This document shows positions 19,730 through 28,440 of a DNA stretch of 64,000 bases, piece after piece (position 1 is the first letter of the stretch; each line of letters begins with the position of its first letter). The translations under genes and the position numbers were made by a program. The notes beneath the pieces were generated by a model. The model was not told the DNA's origin and made no database searches. It was given only the letters and a program-made list of their open reading frames with translations. The DNA lies in the NCBI RefSeq assembly GCF_034043675.1, contig NZ_JAXCLA010000001.1:434001-498000 (forward strand), in the 5' to 3' direction. Source of the stretch: KK5 sp034043675 (GTDB taxonomy: Bacteria; Pseudomonadota; Gammaproteobacteria; Burkholderiales; Burkholderiaceae_C).

Positions 19730-22018
19730 ATGCCGCCGTCCATCCAGCTCAGCTCGCCACTGCCCGCCTCGGACCTGCTGTTCGAGTCGATGAGCCTGTC
19801 GCAAGGCCTGAGCGTGCTCGACGACATGCAGCTGCAACTGCTCAGCGAGAAGCCCGACCTGATGCCCGAAGACCTGCTCGGCAAACCGCTGACGGTGACC
19901 GTCGCGCTGCGCGACGGCGGCAAGCGCCACTTCAACGGCCTGGTGACGCGCTTCGCCGCCGGCCGCGCGCAGGACCGCTACTTCGGCTATCAGGCGAGGG
20001 TGCGGCCCTGGCTGTGGTTCCTCACCCGCACGTCAGACTGCCGCATCTTCCAGGACCAGACCGTGCCCGACATCGTCAAGGCGGTCTTCAGCGACCACGG
20101 CGGCCTCGCGAGCTTCGAGTTCAAGCTGTTCCGCAGCTACCGCAAGCGCGTCTACTGCGTGCAGTACCGCGAGAGCGACTACAACTTCGTCGCCCGCCTG
20201 CTCGAAGAGGAGGGCATCTACTGGTACGTGGAACACGACGAGAAGACGCACAAGCTGATGCTCGTCGACGACGCCGGCGCCCACAGCCCGGCCGAGGGCT
20301 GCGAGAAGCTGCCCTACTACGCCAACGCCAGGCAGGTGCCGCCGGACACCGACTACGTGTCCAGCTGGACCTTCGCGCGCGAGGTGAAAACCGGCAAGGT
20401 CGTATTGGACAGCTACGACTTCGAACGCCCCTCCACCTCGCTGCGCGCCACCAAGGCGCTGGCCCGCAAGCACGCGCTGGCCGAGTACGAGCAGTTCGAC
20501 TGGCAGGGCGACTACACCCAGCAGGCCGACGGCCAGCAGCTCACCGAGAACCGCATCGACGAACTGCAGGCCCGCCACGAACAGCTCGGCGGCGGCACCA
20601 ACGCGCAGGCGCTGGCCGTCGGCAGCAAGTTCAAGCTGGAGCGCCATCCGCGCGCCGACCGCAACGTCGAGTACCTGTGCGTGCAGACACACATCAGCGC
20701 GCACGTCGACGCCTACGAGGCCGGCGGCGGCAGCGGCGCCGGCAGCTACGAGTGCAGCTTCGCCGCGATGCCCTCGGCCCAGCAGTACCGCCCGCCGCGC
20801 AACACGCCCAAGCCCTTCGTGCAGGGACCGCAGACGGCCATCGTCGTCGGCCCCGCGGGCGAGGAGATCTTCACCGACAAGTACGCGCGGGTGAAGGTGC
20901 AGTTCCATTGGGACCGCTATGGCAAGAAGGACGAGAAGAGCAGTTGCTGGGTGCGCGTCTCCGCGCCCTGGGCGGGTAAAAGCTTCGGCTTCATCCAGGT
21001 GCCGCGCATCGGCCAGGAGGTCGTCGTCGACTTCCTCGAAGGCGACCCCGATCAGCCGCTGATCACCGGCCGCGTCTACAACGCCGAGCAGATGCCGCCC
21101 TGGGACCTGCCAGCCAACGCCACGCAGTCCGGCATCCTGACTCGCTCCAGCAAGGGCGGCAGCTACGCCAAGGCCAATGCGATCCGCTTCGAGGACAAAT
21201 CCGGCAGCGAGCAGCTGTGGCTGCATGCCGAGAAGAACCAGGACATCGAGGTCGAGAACGACGAGACGCACTGGGTCGGCCACGATCGCAAGAAGACGAT
21301 CGACCATGACGAGACGACCCATGTGAAGCACGACCGGACCGAGACCGTCGACAACAACGAGACGATCACGATCGGTGTCGACCGCAAGGAAAAGGTTGGC
21401 AGCAACGAAACGATCGACATCGGTGCCAACCGGACCGAGACGGTAGCGATCAACGAGACGATCAGCATCGGCGGCAACCGCAAGATCAGCGTCAGCGGCA
21501 GCGAGACCGCGACGGTGACGATGCAGCGCACGCACATGGTCGGCATCAACGAGACGATCGGCGTGGGCGGCGCTCAGGAGATCGGTATCGGCGGCGCGCA
21601 GGTCGTGGTGATCGGGGCGCTGCAAAGCGTGACCGTCGCAGCGATCCAGACCACCAATGTCGGAGCCAGCCAGAGCATCAGCGTCGGCGCGAGCCAGAGC
21701 ACGACGGTGGGTGCGAGCCAGAACACCCAGGTCGCCGCCGATCGCGGCGTGAAGGTCGGGGGCGCGCAATCGACCACGGTGGCCAAAGCCCGGTCCGCTC
21801 AGGTCGGCGAGGACGACACGCTGAAGGTCGGCAAGAACCTCGTCATCGACGCCGGCGAGTCCGTCACTATCAAGACCGGCAGCGCCAGCATCTCGATGAA
21901 GAAGGACGGCACGATCACGATCAAGGGCAAGGACATCACGATCGACGGCTCGGGGAAGATCAATGTGAAGGCGAGCAGCGACATCGTGATGAAGGGGCCG
22001 AAGGTCGGAATCAATTGA
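19730..22018 (+). CDS. vgrG: T6SS spike protein VgrG (TssI)
   Basis: Predicted 762-residue VgrG. The gp27-like N-terminal part contains RYFGYQARVRPWLWFLTRT, RVYCVQYRESDYNFVARLLE and EGIYWYVEHDE; the gp5-like OB-fold has VKVQFHWDRYGKKDEKSSCW and RVSAPWAGKSFGFIQVPRIG. After NAIRFEDKSGSEQLWLHAEK comes an extended beta-helix of about 240 residues built of short repeats such as NETISIGGNRK and VGASQSISVGASQS. It ends in SDIVMKGPKVGIN without an extra effector domain. A ribosome site (GACAGGAG) is about 25 bp upstream, so the ATG at 19730 is the best but not certain start. Confidence 0.95.
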   Translation: MPPSIQLSSPLPASDLLFESMSLSQGLSVLDDMQLQLLSEKPDLMPEDLLGKPLTVTVALRDGGKRHFNGLVTRFAAGRAQDRYFGYQARVRPWLWFLTRTSDCRIFQDQTVPDIVKAVFSDHGGLASFEFKLFRSYRKRVYCVQYRESDYNFVARLLEEEGIYWYVEHDEKTHKLMLVDDAGAHSPAEGCEKLPYYANARQVPPDTDYVSSWTFAREVKTGKVVLDSYDFERPSTSLRATKALARKHALAEYEQFDWQGDYTQQADGQQLTENRIDELQARHEQLGGGTNAQALAVGSKFKLERHPRADRNVEYLCVQTHISAHVDAYEAGGGSGAGSYECSFAAMPSAQQYRPPRNTPKPFVQGPQTAIVVGPAGEEIFTDKYARVKVQFHWDRYGKKDEKSSCWVRVSAPWAGKSFGFIQVPRIGQEVVVDFLEGDPDQPLITGRVYNAEQMPPWDLPANATQSGILTRSSKGGSYAKANAIRFEDKSGSEQLWLHAEKNQDIEVENDETHWVGHDRKKTIDHDETTHVKHDRTETVDNNETITIGVDRKEKVGSNETIDIGANRTETVAINETISIGGNRKISVSGSETATVTMQRTHMVGINETIGVGGAQEIGIGGAQVVVIGALQSVTVAAIQTTNVGASQSISVGASQSTTVGASQNTQVAADRGVKVGGAQSTTVAKARSAQVGEDDTLKVGKNLVIDAGESVTIKTGSASISMKKDGTITIKGKDITIDGSGKINVKASSDIVMKGPKVGIN

Positions 22019-22035
22019 ACGGCACGGTGGCCAAC

Positions 22036-22533
22036 ATGAAATTGCATGATGATCCCTTCCTGGTCCTGGGCGAGGCCATCGCCGAAGCACCCCGCCCTCC
22101 GGCACTGGGCGCTCCCGGTGGGGTCATGGTGGCCCGACTGCAGGGCTTCGATCCTCTCGGCCAACCGTTGTTGGACGAATTGCCGCTCCTGCCCAACCAG
22201 GCGGTTGAAGCGCGCAGCACAGTGCGCCTGAGCCGCAACATGGTCGGCCGCCTGGTCGTCGTGTGCTTCGAGAACGCCGATCCACGGCGCCCCATCGTGC
22301 TCGGGGTAGTGGAGCCGCATCCGCTCCACCAAACCCTCGCCGCCGCGCCGCTGCAGACCCGCGTGGACGGGGAACGCCACGTCATCGAAGCCGACCGCGA
22401 GATCGTTCTGCGCTGCGGCGACGCGAGCATCACACTCACCCACGCCGGCAAGGTGCTCATACAGGGCACTTACATCTTGAGCCGCTCCAAAGGCTACAAC
22501 AAGATCAAGGGCGCCGCAATCGACATCAACTGA
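22036..22533 (+). CDS. DUF6484-type VgrG-linked protein
   Basis: Predicted 165-residue protein with RLSRNMVGRLVVVCFENADP and a C-terminal DREIVLRCGDASITLTHAGK repeat-like region reminiscent of the VgrG/gp5 beta-helix tip. It matches the DUF6484 type commonly found between vgrG and PAAR/effector genes, and probably acts as an adaptor loading cargo on the spike. Starts are uncertain: ATG 22036 is used here; TTG 22015, overlapping the vgrG stop, or GTG 22027 are alternatives in the same frame. Confidence 0.7.
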   Translation: MKLHDDPFLVLGEAIAEAPRPPALGAPGGVMVARLQGFDPLGQPLLDELPLLPNQAVEARSTVRLSRNMVGRLVVVCFENADPRRPIVLGVVEPHPLHQTLAAAPLQTRVDGERHVIEADREIVLRCGDASITLTHAGKVLIQGTYILSRSKGYNKIKGAAIDIN

Positions 22534-22541
22534 CGCGCATC

Positions 22542-23576
22542 ATGTGGCAGGTCGAGAACACCACCCCCTTCGAAGTCGCCGGCAACTGGGTCCGCAGCCG
22601 CACGGGCGCGGAGATCTGGGTCCTGGCCGTGCGAGGCACTTTCGATGTGCTCGCCAACGGGCGTGTGGCCGTATCGGCTCGGCAGTCTCCGCCAGCGCTC
22701 GGGCCGGTTCATTTCGGTGATCCGGCCACGTCCAGCTTGCGCTTCGACTCTGACTTTCACATGGCAAAGCCGACGACCGACATCCTGCTGCACGGTCACG
22801 CTTACGCCCCGGCAGGACGACCTGCGACGCGTGTCGACGTCACGATGCGGGTAGGGGATGTGGAGAAAACCTTGCGCGTTACCGGTGACCGCGTCTTCGG
22901 ACAGGGACTGTTCGGCACCGGCTATGGCCCGGCGCAGCCCTTCGAACGCATGCCTCTGCGGTACGAGCGGGCGTACGGAGGCCTGGCGGGTAACGGCGAC
23001 GACCCGCACCAAGTCGAACCGCTCAATCCGCTCGGCACCGGTTTCGCGCCGCAGCCTGGCGCGCGAGCCCCCAACCTGGCCTACCAGGGGCGCGAAGACA
23101 AGGGACCACCGGCATGTTTCGGCCCCCTGCCGCCACACTGGCCGCAACGCCTGGCGCATGCCGGCACCTACGACGAGGTATGGTGCCGCGACCGACTGCC
23201 ACTCTATCCCGATGACCTGGACGACAGATTCTTCCTCAGTGCGCCGCGCGACCAATGGCCCCTCGCCCACCTGAGAGGCGGCGAGCCTGTGAGCTTGTAC
23301 AACCTCGACCCGACTGGCCTGCTGCAATTCGCCTTGCCGCGCTTGGCGTTCCGGTTCGAGACCCACTTTCGCGGTAGGCAACCTGTGCTCCATCGCGGAA
23401 CCCTGAACAGCGTGATCCTCGAGCCCGACCTGCGCCAAGTGTGCATGGTGTGGCATTCGGCGCTGCCCGCGCATGCCGATGTCCATCGCTTGGAGCGAAC
23501 GTTCGTTCGCCAACTCAACATGATCAACTCGCGCGCGGGCTGGCTTCCTGCCGAGTCCTTGGAAGAAGCTGCTTGA
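22542..23576 (+). CDS. DUF2169-family T6SS effector accessory protein
   Basis: Predicted 344-residue protein of the DUF2169 type found beside PAAR/DUF4150 effectors, thought to act as an effector chaperone or adaptor. Visible signatures are WVLAVRGTFDV, the MAKPTTDILLHGHAYAP motif, RYERAYGG and NPLGTGF, all typical of this family. The ATG at 22542 is nine bases after the preceding stop. Followed two bases later by the ketoacyl-synthase-like gene. Confidence 0.8.
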   Translation: MWQVENTTPFEVAGNWVRSRTGAEIWVLAVRGTFDVLANGRVAVSARQSPPALGPVHFGDPATSSLRFDSDFHMAKPTTDILLHGHAYAPAGRPATRVDVTMRVGDVEKTLRVTGDRVFGQGLFGTGYGPAQPFERMPLRYERAYGGLAGNGDDPHQVEPLNPLGTGFAPQPGARAPNLAYQGREDKGPPACFGPLPPHWPQRLAHAGTYDEVWCRDRLPLYPDDLDDRFFLSAPRDQWPLAHLRGGEPVSLYNLDPTGLLQFALPRLAFRFETHFRGRQPVLHRGTLNSVILEPDLRQVCMVWHSALPAHADVHRLERTFVRQLNMINSRAGWLPAESLEEAA

Positions 23577-23578
23577 CC

Positions 23579-24655
23579 ATGGGCCCGGAGCACGACCAGC
23601 GCGCGTTCGTGGTGGGTGTCGGCGCCGTCACGGCGGTCGGCCTCAGCGCAGCATCAACGGCCGCTGCCGTACGGGCAGGACTCAACGGCTTCGGCCAGCA
23701 CGCCTTCGCGGTCGACAGCGCTGGGCAAGCTTTCACCGTCGCTCGCTGTCCGTTTGGTGATCCGGACCGTGCCCCCGCCGAGCGCATCAGAGAATTGGCC
23801 TGCGGCGCCCTGCAGGAAGCCTTGGAGGGCGTGGCCTCGATCCGTGGACGCGGTGTCCGCGCACCGGTCTTTCTGGGGGTGGGACAGTCTCGACCAGGCT
23901 GCTCGGTCGAACGGCCCATGCTTGAGTCGGCGTTCGAGCAGGTGGTGAGCGATGGCGGCCTGCGGGCTGCCGGTGTACGGCTCGTCCAGGCCGGTAACGC
24001 CGCTGGGGCGATGGCGCTGCTGGAAGCCTGGCAGGCTATCCTGTCCGGCACCGAGGAGCTGGTGGTGGCAGGTGCCGTCGATTCCTACCTGGAGCCCGAA
24101 ACCCTCGAATGGTTGGAACAGCGCGATCAGGTTCACTCGGCAGGCAGCCACAACAATCCGTACGGATTTGTTCCAGGGGAGGGTGCGGCGTTCGTGGCCC
24201 TCGTCTCGGCCGACGCCGCGCAGCGCTGGGGCCTGTCCGATTCGATGGAGATCGTCGCCGGCAGCCTTGCGCGAGAACCGCATGGGCTCGGCTCCACGCA
24301 GGTCTGCACCGGCGTCGGCCTGACCACACTCTTCAGGCAGCTGGCATCGCGCCTGGACGGCAGCCGCGCGGACTGTCTGTGGACCGACATGAATGGCGAG
24401 CCGTACCGGGCCGACGACTTCGGCTTTGCCAGCATCCGTGCCGGAGGCTGGCTCGCCGACCCGTCGGCGTTCGTGACGCCGGCCGATTGCTGTGGCGATG
24501 TCGGCGCAGCCTCCGGCCCTCTGTATGTCGTGCTCGCGGAAGCGGCTTGCCGCAAAGCTTACGCAACGGGTCCGTTGCATGTCGTGTACACCAGTTCGGA
24601 AGCCGGCGAACGCTGCGGCTTCGTGCTGCGTGGCGCAATGCCGAAGGCACGCTAA
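23579..24655 (+). CDS. Beta-ketoacyl-synthase-like protein lacking catalytic residues
   Basis: Predicted 358-residue thiolase-fold protein. Family parts remain: the opening AFVVGVGAVTAVGLSAAS, the GFVPGEGAAFVAL motif (ketoacyl synthases have GFVxGEGA) and CCGDVGAASGPLYVVLAEA near the end. The active-site positions are changed: the nucleophile-Cys region reads QAGNAAGAMA (Gly or Asn for Cys), and the two His motifs read MNGEPYRADD and GDVGAASG (Asp for His). It is therefore unlikely to condense acyl chains. Placed between DUF2169 and a PAAR-like effector, it may serve as a structural or loading factor. Stop overlaps the next start (TAATG). Confidence 0.75.
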   Translation: MGPEHDQRAFVVGVGAVTAVGLSAASTAAAVRAGLNGFGQHAFAVDSAGQAFTVARCPFGDPDRAPAERIRELACGALQEALEGVASIRGRGVRAPVFLGVGQSRPGCSVERPMLESAFEQVVSDGGLRAAGVRLVQAGNAAGAMALLEAWQAILSGTEELVVAGAVDSYLEPETLEWLEQRDQVHSAGSHNNPYGFVPGEGAAFVALVSADAAQRWGLSDSMEIVAGSLAREPHGLGSTQVCTGVGLTTLFRQLASRLDGSRADCLWTDMNGEPYRADDFGFASIRAGGWLADPSAFVTPADCCGDVGAASGPLYVVLAEAACRKAYATGPLHVVYTSSEAGERCGFVLRGAMPKAR

Positions 24656-25587
24656 TGCTCTCGGTCAAGGTCAATGGAACGTCGTTCGGTTTGGTCCACA
24701 AGGGCAGCATGCACTTGGCCAAGAGCACTGCGCCAGACGTCTGCAAGACCCCCAGTCCGGGCGGACCGATCCCAATTCCATACCCCGTGATCATCTCGCT
24801 GGCCAGCGACTTGGCCAATGGCACCACCACCGTCAAGGCCGACGGCGGCAACATGATCGCGGTCAAGGATTGCGAGTACGCACGCTGCAGCGGCGACGAA
24901 GCTGGCTCGGCTGGCGGTGTCGTCTCCAGCACCTTCATGAAGGAGGCCAAGTTCATCCTCTACTCGTTCGACGTCAAGATGGACGGCAAGAACGCCTGCC
25001 GTCTCGGCGACAAGATGACGATGAACCATCAGAACACCTTCTGCATGATGGGCACCACGCCGACGAGCGTTCAAGCAGCCAAGTACGAGGTCGACGTCGA
25101 TTGCCAGAAGCTCAAGAGCCTTGATCCTGCACCGCCGCAACCGAATGGTTGTGCGACCAAGGAACTCTGCGCGAAGATCCAGAAGTTCAACGCATCAAAG
25201 GGCAAGAAGAAGCTCAAGCTCAGCCCCAGCAATGACCGCTCACCCTTGAACAACGCGTACCGTGCGGGCAAAAACCGATTCGCCAACAGCTTCAACCGCA
25301 TGGTGCGCGAACATCAGGCCGCGGGCAAACCCGGCAAGCCACCCGGATCCAGCAAGTACTTCACGCATGCATGCCGCCACGAGGCCTGGGACGGCAACGA
25401 GGTTTCGCGACAGGAAATGAACCCCGACCACGTGAAGGATGCCGCTCTGGGCGGCTCGCTGAAGGAAAAGAACCTGCTCTGGATGCACGCCGAGGCAAAC
25501 CAGGAACTCGGGCGCAACATGGGTGGTTACTCGCCCAGCGAACACCCGGGCGGCATCAAGGCACCCAAGGACTGCAATTGCGGCTAA
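24655..25587 (+). CDS. PAAR-like (DUF4150) effector with putative nuclease C-terminus
   Basis: Predicted 310-residue T6SS effector. Residues 1-135 are a DUF4150 PAAR-like tip domain (VCKTPSPGGPIPIPYP, NMIAVKDCEYARCSGDEAG, MTMNHQNTFCMMGTTPTSV) that would cap VgrG. A linker is followed by a C-terminal region with DHVKDAALGGSLKEKNLLWM (residues 258-277) and HAEANQELGRNMG, which resembles the D-H...N...N pattern of HNH/colicin-like nucleases with the LGG turn. The nuclease assignment is by motif only. The SUKH-family gene that follows at once, with a good ribosome site, fits an immunity partner. Confidence 0.75.
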   Translation: MLSVKVNGTSFGLVHKGSMHLAKSTAPDVCKTPSPGGPIPIPYPVIISLASDLANGTTTVKADGGNMIAVKDCEYARCSGDEAGSAGGVVSSTFMKEAKFILYSFDVKMDGKNACRLGDKMTMNHQNTFCMMGTTPTSVQAAKYEVDVDCQKLKSLDPAPPQPNGCATKELCAKIQKFNASKGKKKLKLSPSNDRSPLNNAYRAGKNRFANSFNRMVREHQAAGKPGKPPGSSKYFTHACRHEAWDGNEVSRQEMNPDHVKDAALGGSLKEKNLLWMHAEANQELGRNMGGYSPSEHPGGIKAPKDCNCG

Positions 25588-25604
25588 CGCAAGGAGACCG
25601 TTCT

Positions 25605-26120
25605 ATGAAGATCACCCCCAACTTGATCGCGGAGATCGTGCAAGCCGAACTGCAGATGCAGACCTACCTGGAGGACGAGCCTCGCGCGCCCGTGGCGGCT
25701 GCGCCCGCTCCTGTGAACGACATCGCCCGTTTGCGCGCTTCGCTCGAACAGTCCGGTCTGCACCTTCCGCCGAGCTATGCAGCCTTCCTCGCGGTCTGCG
25801 ACGGCATGGAGGGCTACCGGTCCGGCTTTTCGCTACTGTGCGTCGCCAAGGTACTGAGACCGCCAGCGGCGACGTTCGTGCGACGGTATCCGGGATACGC
25901 GCGTTTCATTATCGGACTGGGCGAGTCCCTGGAGTTCCTTGCCTTCGATCCCGACAAAGCGCATGGCGACGAATATGACGTCGTGTTCGTGGCCGACGAC
26001 GGCGAAGAAACGCGCTACGACGACTTTGAGGCCTACCTCACGGAGCGTCTCGAGCAGGTGCGCGCCGCCATCGACCGCGAACGCGCTGACCGCGACAAGC
26101 CCAAGAAGGCCCGCAAGTGA
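25605..26120 (+). CDS. SMI1/KNR4 (SUKH) family putative immunity protein
   Basis: Predicted 171-residue protein. The SUKH core is seen in RLRASLEQSGLHLPPSYAAF, LAVCDGMEG, and the downstream FLAFDPDKAHGDEYDVVFVA with a charged C-terminal helix. SUKH proteins are common immunity partners of nuclease toxins, which agrees with the adjacent PAAR-like effector. AAGGAG at 25591-25596 fixes the ATG at 25605. Lys/Arg-rich tail. Confidence 0.75.
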   Translation: MKITPNLIAEIVQAELQMQTYLEDEPRAPVAAAPAPVNDIARLRASLEQSGLHLPPSYAAFLAVCDGMEGYRSGFSLLCVAKVLRPPAATFVRRYPGYARFIIGLGESLEFLAFDPDKAHGDEYDVVFVADDGEETRYDDFEAYLTERLEQVRAAIDRERADRDKPKKARK

Positions 26121-27031
26121 ATGCCGCCGCGCCGCGCAACCCGATCCTCTACCCGTCGACCGACCCGCTGGATCCGGGCCTGTTGCTGGAGATGAAGCTG
26201 CGGCTGGTGCTCTACCTCGAATCTCCGCCCGACCCAGTCGCCTTGGTCGGGCTCTATCGCACCTACATGCATCGATTTGGGTCCAGGATCACAGCCTACC
26301 GGTCGACCGCTTTCGGCGACCTGCCGTCCCAGTGGTCCGAGTCGGCGCGGATCGAGTTCGAGGCCTCGCTGCTGCCCGACCTCTACCGCGGGACCGCCTG
26401 GGGCTATGTGTTTGGAGAAGAAGCGCCGGCCGATGCCCGTTTGTTCCTGTTCCACGGCGCGCGACCCGCGAGCGAATACGGCCGCGCCAGCCTGCTGCGA
26501 TTCGACTTCGAGTGGCATGTCGATGTGCGTCAGGTGCTTGAACTTGCCGTGACGACCTTGCAAGCGTTCGATTGCATGTGCGGCAGCCTTGGCTACGTGT
26601 TGGCACCGGGCGACGCACGCGCAGCTACATCGGACCACGGGCTCGGGTTCGCTGCCGCGATGCGGTATTGGGGGGTCCAGGCACAAGACCTGGACGCCAC
26701 GGCCGACGTTGCGCAGCAGGGTATTCCGAGCATCGCCTGGGTGACGATTCTGGGGCCTCGGCTGCTGGAGCGTCGACCCGATGCCGTCGCCGCGGCCAGA
26801 GCCATGGCCTTCGCGTCCTACGACGTCGGGGCGCAGCTGATGCTGATGACGGAGCAGCGACCACGCCTGATCGACCGCAACCGCCGTGAAACCCTTGGCA
26901 ACTACCCGGCGGTAGCCCAAGCGCTGTCGCCCCTGCAGATCGAGGGGCACGGCACTTTCGCGGAAGAACCCTGGGATGAAGACTGCACCGAGCGCTATTT
27001 GCGCCGTTTCACCGCCGCCCGGCCCCCATGA
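26117..27031 (+). CDS. DUF3396-like type VI immunity-family protein
   Basis: Predicted 304-residue protein starting with GTG that overlaps the SUKH stop (GTGA). Features such as GYVFGEEAPADARLFLFHGA, LQAFDCMCGSLGYVLAP, AAMRYWGVQAQD and IAWVTILGPRLL are those of the DUF3396/type VI immunity family. It shares a layout (RLVLYLESPP start, Trp-containing middle) with the gene at 28441-29335. May protect against a second toxin activity, or be a relic of a neighbouring module. Confidence 0.65.
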   Translation: MNAAAPRNPILYPSTDPLDPGLLLEMKLRLVLYLESPPDPVALVGLYRTYMHRFGSRITAYRSTAFGDLPSQWSESARIEFEASLLPDLYRGTAWGYVFGEEAPADARLFLFHGARPASEYGRASLLRFDFEWHVDVRQVLELAVTTLQAFDCMCGSLGYVLAPGDARAATSDHGLGFAAAMRYWGVQAQDLDATADVAQQGIPSIAWVTILGPRLLERRPDAVAAARAMAFASYDVGAQLMLMTEQRPRLIDRNRRETLGNYPAVAQALSPLQIEGHGTFAEEPWDEDCTERYLRRFTAARPP

Positions 27032-27445
27032 GAACCTGGGGCGGCGTTGGCGGCATTGAGGTCAGGTCTCACATCAAAAGCCCACAGCCTTGTCGAATTT
27101 CAGAGCTTGCAACGCGCCCGCCTGCAGTCGTTCGCACTGCAATCGCATTGCCGCCCTGCAGGGTGCCCGCTCTACGTCCGCGGCCGGACCAAAGGAATGG
27201 CCTTGCGCCCCTGTCGCCGGTCGATGCTGAGATCGCTGTCGAGCGCCGTCACGCGGCAGGGCTCATCGAGTTCGGACGTGCTCGGATGCCCGTCTCCCAG
27301 GCTTGCCCTCGCCATCCGCGAGCCTGCCGTCGAACTGCACTTCCCAATCCAAGGCCATGGCTGTGTGGCGTGTACTCCATGGCGTGCGCGACATGCCCAC
27401 CTCGTTGGTGGGCCGCGAGCCGCACGAGGGTTGAGCCTGCGCCCC
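27032..27445. other. Intergenic stretch without recognisable gene
   Basis: About 414 bp between the DUF3396-like gene and the OmpA fragment. Translations of both strands are Arg/Pro-rich and show no family resemblance, and no RNA, repeat or strong hairpin was noticed. Probably decayed sequence at the edge of the rearranged patch. Confidence 0.5.
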
Positions 27446-27912
27446 TCAACACCCCACAATCTTGAACTCCACCCGCCGATCCAGCGCATCCGCCACATCA
27501 TCCGTCCCCGTCCCGATGATGTTCTCCCGCGCCCCCACCCCGCTCGTCTTCATGCGCGCCAGCAGCTCCGCCGCACCCGGCTCCGCCCCCAGCTTTTGCC
27601 GGATCGCCGCGGCGCGCCCCGCCGACAGCCTGTCGTTCAAGGCATCGCTGTCCGTGCGGCTGGTGTGGCCGACGATCAGCATGCAGAACCTGGCCTGCGT
27701 GGTCTGCCGTGCGATCTGGCGCAGCCAGATCGCATAGGGGCCGCTGACCTTGGGATCGGACCAGAAGTCGGTCGGCCGGGGTTGAACAGCAGCTTCACGC
27801 CCAGGCCGCTGATGGCGATGCCCAGCGCCACCACCCGGCCGAAGGCCTGCTCGGCCTCCTGCAGCCGGCCGAGCCGCCAGTGCGCCAGGTAGATGCGGAC
27901 GTGCGCAAGCTG
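27446..27912 (-). pseudogene. OmpA-like C-terminal fragment, frameshifted
   Basis: Minus-strand remnant of an OmpA-domain protein. It begins abruptly as LAHVRIYLAHWRLGRLQEAE (about 27909), continues to GVKLLFNPG, then needs a one-base shift near 27780 to resume as TDFWSDPKVSGPYAIWLRQI, ending with GHTSRTDSDALNDRLSAGRA and RVEFKIVGC. The 5' part, including any signal peptide, is missing and its place is taken by the divergent effector fragment. The OmpA part could bind peptidoglycan, but this copy is broken. Confidence 0.65.
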
Positions 27913-28430
27913 CCCGGCGGCGGCTGCTTCATCCGCAACGCCATGCGCCCGCCCGTAGGCGATGCCAACCGGCAGGCCCCCGATGTGGGCCTCATGCCCA
28001 CCTGCGCGCGCCTGCTTCAGCCCAACCGTTTCAAGACCCGTGGCGACGCGCACCGCTGCTGCAAGCAGAAGCTGGAGGCGGCCAAGGAGAAGAACGCGAA
28101 GAAGAAGCGCAACAAGGGCCCATCCTGCCCAAGCTGCAGACCGACCCGCGCTGCAACCTGCCCAACGGCGGCTTCTGCAAGCCGGACGTCGTCGTCGGCA
28201 GCCCGGCCGAACAGGTCTACGACTTCAAGTTCCAGTGCCCGCCGACCGGCAAGGCGCCCAAGTGGCCGCTGTACAGCGCGGAAGGCTTCGCTGACAAGGT
28301 CCACGGCGTGCGCAAGCCGCCCAACCCCATTGACGACGAGTTGACGCAGGACCAGATCATCAAGACCGCCACCGGCAAGACACCCAAGATGATCAACGAG
28401 AACACCGAGCCCTGCAGCAAGAAGAGCTGA
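27901..28430 (+). pseudogene. C-terminal fragment of a T6SS-type toxin, frameshifted
   Basis: Plus-strand remnant reading GGCFIRNAMRPPVGDANRQA, then LLQPNRFKTRGDAHRCCKQK; a shift near 28119 restores ILPKLQTDPRCNLPNGGFCK, KPDVVVGSPAEQVYDFKFQC and finally NTEPCSKKS before TGA 28428-28430. The PDVVV...YDFKF arrangement resembles a PD-(D/E)xK nuclease core. No PAAR or start region is present, so it is a broken or cassette-type toxin tip. Assignment as T6SS effector is by location. Confidence 0.55.
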
Positions 28431-28440
28431 GGCGCGGGCA

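Noticed and set aside
21230..22018. Repeat-rich VgrG end as a separate toxin domain or CRISPR-like repeat
   Set aside because: The repeats are degenerate protein-level beta-helix turns with no spacer structure and no catalytic motif.
27172..27501. A 109-codon minus-strand frame in the gap after the DUF3396-like gene
   Set aside because: Arg/Pro/Trp-rich translation with no start signal or family resemblance, and it overlaps the OmpA fragment in another frame.
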